From NCBI GenBank assembly GCA_028023455.1, contig JAQFVV010000142.1, positions 1,076,441-1,140,440 on the forward strand: a stretch of DNA of 64,000 bases. The letters are read 5' to 3'. Numbering within the stretch: the first letter of the stretch is position 1; each line of letters opens with the position of its first letter. Shown piece after piece: positions 61,999 to 64,000 of the stretch. This stretch comes from Epiperipatus broadwayi (lineage: Eukaryota; Onychophora; Udeonychophora; Euonychophora; Peripatidae). The translations under genes were made by a program, and so were the position numbers. The notes beneath the pieces were generated by a model, which had not been told where the DNA came from, ran no database searches, and saw nothing but the letters and a program-made list of their open reading frames with translations.

Positions 61999-62037
61999 GA
62001 AGTACTTTCGACTATACACTTTGTAGTCTTTATCAAC
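61999..62037 (-). ncRNA. PLE-C tail hairpin, variant 2
   Basis: On the minus strand GTTGATAAA is followed by GACTA, CAAAGTGTA, TAGTC, and then GAAAGTACTTC. This gives a five-pair stem directly followed by GAAA. Compared with 32376-32411 one base pair has changed on both sides. The box before the stem (TTGATAA) differs from the hammerhead consensus in two positions. Confidence 0.5.
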
Positions 62038-62093
62038 TATATAACATTGAATAATCAAAACGAGACAACCCTTAACAATACCCATAGTTCAAT

Positions 62094-62850
62094 TCAGATT
62101 TCCCACAATTCTGTTATCTTAACATTTGATGACTGGTGATTCATTAACATTTGACGATTTCTTGAAATCAACATAGCCTCTTTTATTTTACGTTTATTAT
62201 GACAACGTTCAATTTGAATAATTTTCATATTTTTATAATCAAATTTAAATCCATATTGACAAGATTTATTATGATCAAATATAACAGATGATGAAGGTTT
62301 ATTTACATCTGTTCCATATTGATTCTCTTTTTGAATTCTATTATATAAAAGCATATGTTCTTTTATTCTCTTCTCAAATGTACACTTAGATTCACCAATG
62401 TATTGTACGCCGCATCCACATATCAATCTATATATAATAGAATTTTGATTAAACTTTGAATTTTGAATTTTAGAATTATTAAGAAATCTATTTGTGTTAT
62501 TTGTAGAGAAAAAATCAATATGACACAAACCATTATAAATTTTCCTAATAAACTTGACCTGCTCATCTGATATAAATGGCATTGAAATCCATTTCATTTT
62601 GATATTTTTATTTTTAATTTTATTATAGTGTTGATTTCTTTTAAATCCTTTAATAATATTAGCAATAGCATTTTTATAATAACCAATTTTCAACAAGTCA
62701 TTAACAAATAAATGTACATTTTTAATTTTATCACTAGAATATTTGCATAATTTTTCATTTCGAAATAAGAATGATTTCAATCCAGACAGCTTATGACACA
62801 TAGGTACATGTGATTCATATGGAATAAAACCTCTAGTTTCAATTGGTATT
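62094..62850 (-). pseudogene. PLE family C C-terminal part with GIY-YIG nuclease
   Basis: The minus-strand frame is open from about 62850 (ETRGFIPYESHV before the first Met) to the stop at 62094. The first 120 residues are the linker that follows the RT in PLEs (GFKRNQHYNKI, KMKWISMPFI). The nuclease follows: SIIYRLICGCGVQYIGES, with IY, two Cys and YIG, then KRIKEHM (Arg and His), HNKSCQYGFKFDYKN (His), and RKIKEAMLISRN with the probable catalytic Glu. Residues needed by GIY-YIG nucleases appear present. The RT is missing and no start or promoter is evident, so it is a truncated copy despite the open frame. Confidence 0.85.
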
Positions 62851-62889
62851 TTGATATATATATATATTGATTTGTATATTACATATATT

Positions 62890-63405
62890 GTGAAACGAAT
62901 ACAGATATCAAATTTTATTTATTATATATATATATATTATACATTTCCAATCTTTCATATATTAAACATTAACACATCAAATTCACAATAATAAAGCATA
63001 TTAACTATACATTATTATATTTTATTTACAATTCCCTCCCTCTGCTCCCTTTATTACAAAACTTCCCTTTTTACATATTAAGTATAATTTTTTAAAAAAA
63101 TATTAGAAACCATCTAAAACACCAATAAACAAAATACTATTTAAATCCATTTAACCCACCCCTAATTACAAATCTATTCCTCCTTTAACTATTTTATCTA
63201 ACTTCCATATCAATTATCTACAATTCCTATCTATACTTTTAAATCTATTAAAAAAAACTAATGTAATTTATTTCTTTATCCTTTAACAATTTACTTAAAC
63301 ACTATTTAAGCATTACATATTAATTACATTTCATTTTATATTCCTATCTAACACCATTAGTCCTATTTAAAACAGGTTTATATCTTTTTATGTAAAAATA
63401 TTCTT
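62890..63405. other. AT-rich tract, no gene seen
   Basis: C-rich relative to G on the plus strand. It may hold the decayed tail of the family-D element further right, but no motif was recognised. Confidence 0.4.
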
Positions 63406-63410
63406 TCATC

Positions 63411-63482
63411 GTCCTTTTTTTTATGTGTCATGGCATCGGCCTGGAAGTGAACCCACCAACCTGGGACAATTGCTTGCAATTC
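63411..63482 (-). mobile_element. tRNA-derived SINE, copy 4, truncated
   Basis: On the minus strand GGTGGGTTCACTTCCAGG, then CGATGCCATGACA, precede an A-rich tail. This equals the B-box half and 3' end of copies 1-3. The 5' half is absent. Confidence 0.65.
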
Positions 63483-63499
63483 TTTCTCTATAGTTTTTA

Positions 63500-64000
63500 A
63501 CCTTTTTTAACATTCTAATATCAAATTTTTTATGCCCAAATTCTTCATAATGTATATTTACATTAGAATTTCTATCATTTAAATGTTATTCAAATACAAT
63601 TTTTAATCTATTTTTGTTGTACCAATATATATTTCCCCTCCCTCTTACAATTCAAACATTCTATAATATAAATTACATTTATTTTATCCATTTCTTGATA
63701 TTCTGTTTTATTAATTAAATTCCCTAAATTAAATTTCTTTTTATATACAGATTTAAGAAATAATCTACTTTCCCCTTTATATTTATTAATTATGTTCTTC
63801 ATAATCTTTTTAATCTCAAAAAATGTACTTCTTGAAACATTATAACTACTATATATTATACCCTGTATATCTTTCTTATTATTCCTCTTTTCTCATTATT
63901 CCTCTTCCTTATTATTTGTGTAATATTTTTATCACATAATTTATCAATAACTTTAACAGGATTTATACCTTCCTTCTTTATATTATTAATTTCTTTTTTA
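63500..64000 (-). pseudogene. PLE family D linker / GIY-YIG fragment, runs off window
   Basis: The minus strand, entering from beyond base 64000, reads a basic linker with KKEGINPVKVIDKLCDKN, shifts frame near 63860, and continues to INVIYIIECLNCKREGKY. EIYIGTTKI occurs in another frame immediately after. IY, a Cys-x2-Cys-like pair and YIG in this order are the start of a PLE-type GIY-YIG nuclease. The helix and catalytic Glu that should follow are not recognisable, and a SINE fragment lies beyond. The spelling differs from families A-C, so it is listed as a fourth family. The rest of the element should lie outside the window. Confidence 0.6.

Larger units (their letters stand above)
61938..62885 (-). 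mobile_element. PLE family C, unequal head-to-head pair
   Basis: A minus-strand 5'-truncated copy (about 61938-62845) carries the GIY-YIG part and tail. The last bases of the same tail recur inverted at about 62845-62885 (AATATACAAATCAATATATA and ATCAAAATAC). So a tiny plus-strand copy is joined to the truncated 5' end, as at 32.8 kb. Confidence 0.75.

Overview
This is a very AT-rich, gene-poor stretch of a metazoan nuclear genome. It has long stop-rich tracts, many TA and other microsatellites, and a dense layer of eukaryotic transposable elements at different stages of decay. No host protein-coding gene, rRNA, functional tRNA, operon, prokaryotic promoter or CRISPR array can be supported. 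The element mix points to an invertebrate animal: Penelope-like elements with GIY-YIG nuclease, Merlin, hAT/ZBED, Tc1/mariner, a LINE relic and a tRNA-derived SINE. The species cannot be fixed from sequence alone.

Layout. 1-4.3 kb: a possible Penelope-like element (PLE) fragment, then a 3.3-kb palindrome made of two head-to-head 5'-truncated PLE copies (family A). 4.5-8.0 kb: two fold-back elements, a hAT MITE with exact 8-bp target duplication, and a repeat with a hammerhead-like tail. 9.8-11.9 kb: a Merlin element carrying a higher-order minisatellite that was itself hit by a fold-back insertion with a 15-bp duplication. 13.0-14.6 kb: an old family-B PLE tail, a second head-to-head tail pair, a TCTA array and a miniature family-B palindrome. 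14.6-23.6 kb: mostly unrecognised AT-rich DNA, one SINE and a LINE 3' relic. 23.6-24.3 kb: a head-to-head junction followed by a 445-bp-period tandem dimer with a hammerhead-like core. 26.5-29.7 kb: triplet array, minisatellite, SINE and repeat cluster. 32.3-34.5 kb: PLE family-C fragment and a hAT/ZBED transposase relic. 35.2-41.8 kb: the main feature, a young family-B PLE array with one inverted truncated copy and two almost identical full-length copies. 42.1-43.2 kb: a structurally complete Merlin element with a dead transposase. 43-61.9 kb: mostly AT-rich DNA with a repeat cluster, a mariner relic and a SINE. 61.9-64 kb: PLE family-C and family-D fragments and a SINE piece.

How the parts relate. 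The two complete PLE proteins combine a reverse transcriptase with a C-terminal GIY-YIG nuclease, which in this class nicks the target and primes cDNA synthesis. At least eight insertions share one architecture: a minus-strand 5'-truncated copy joined head-to-head to a plus-strand copy, so both outer edges are 3' tails, usually against TA microsatellites. Several tails, from families that look unrelated at sequence level, carry a short stem-loop followed by GAAA or a variant. Between copies the stems change in compensating ways. This fits decayed hammerhead ribozymes, known from PLE terminal repeats and retrozymes. That recurring unit is the best candidate for an under-described system here.
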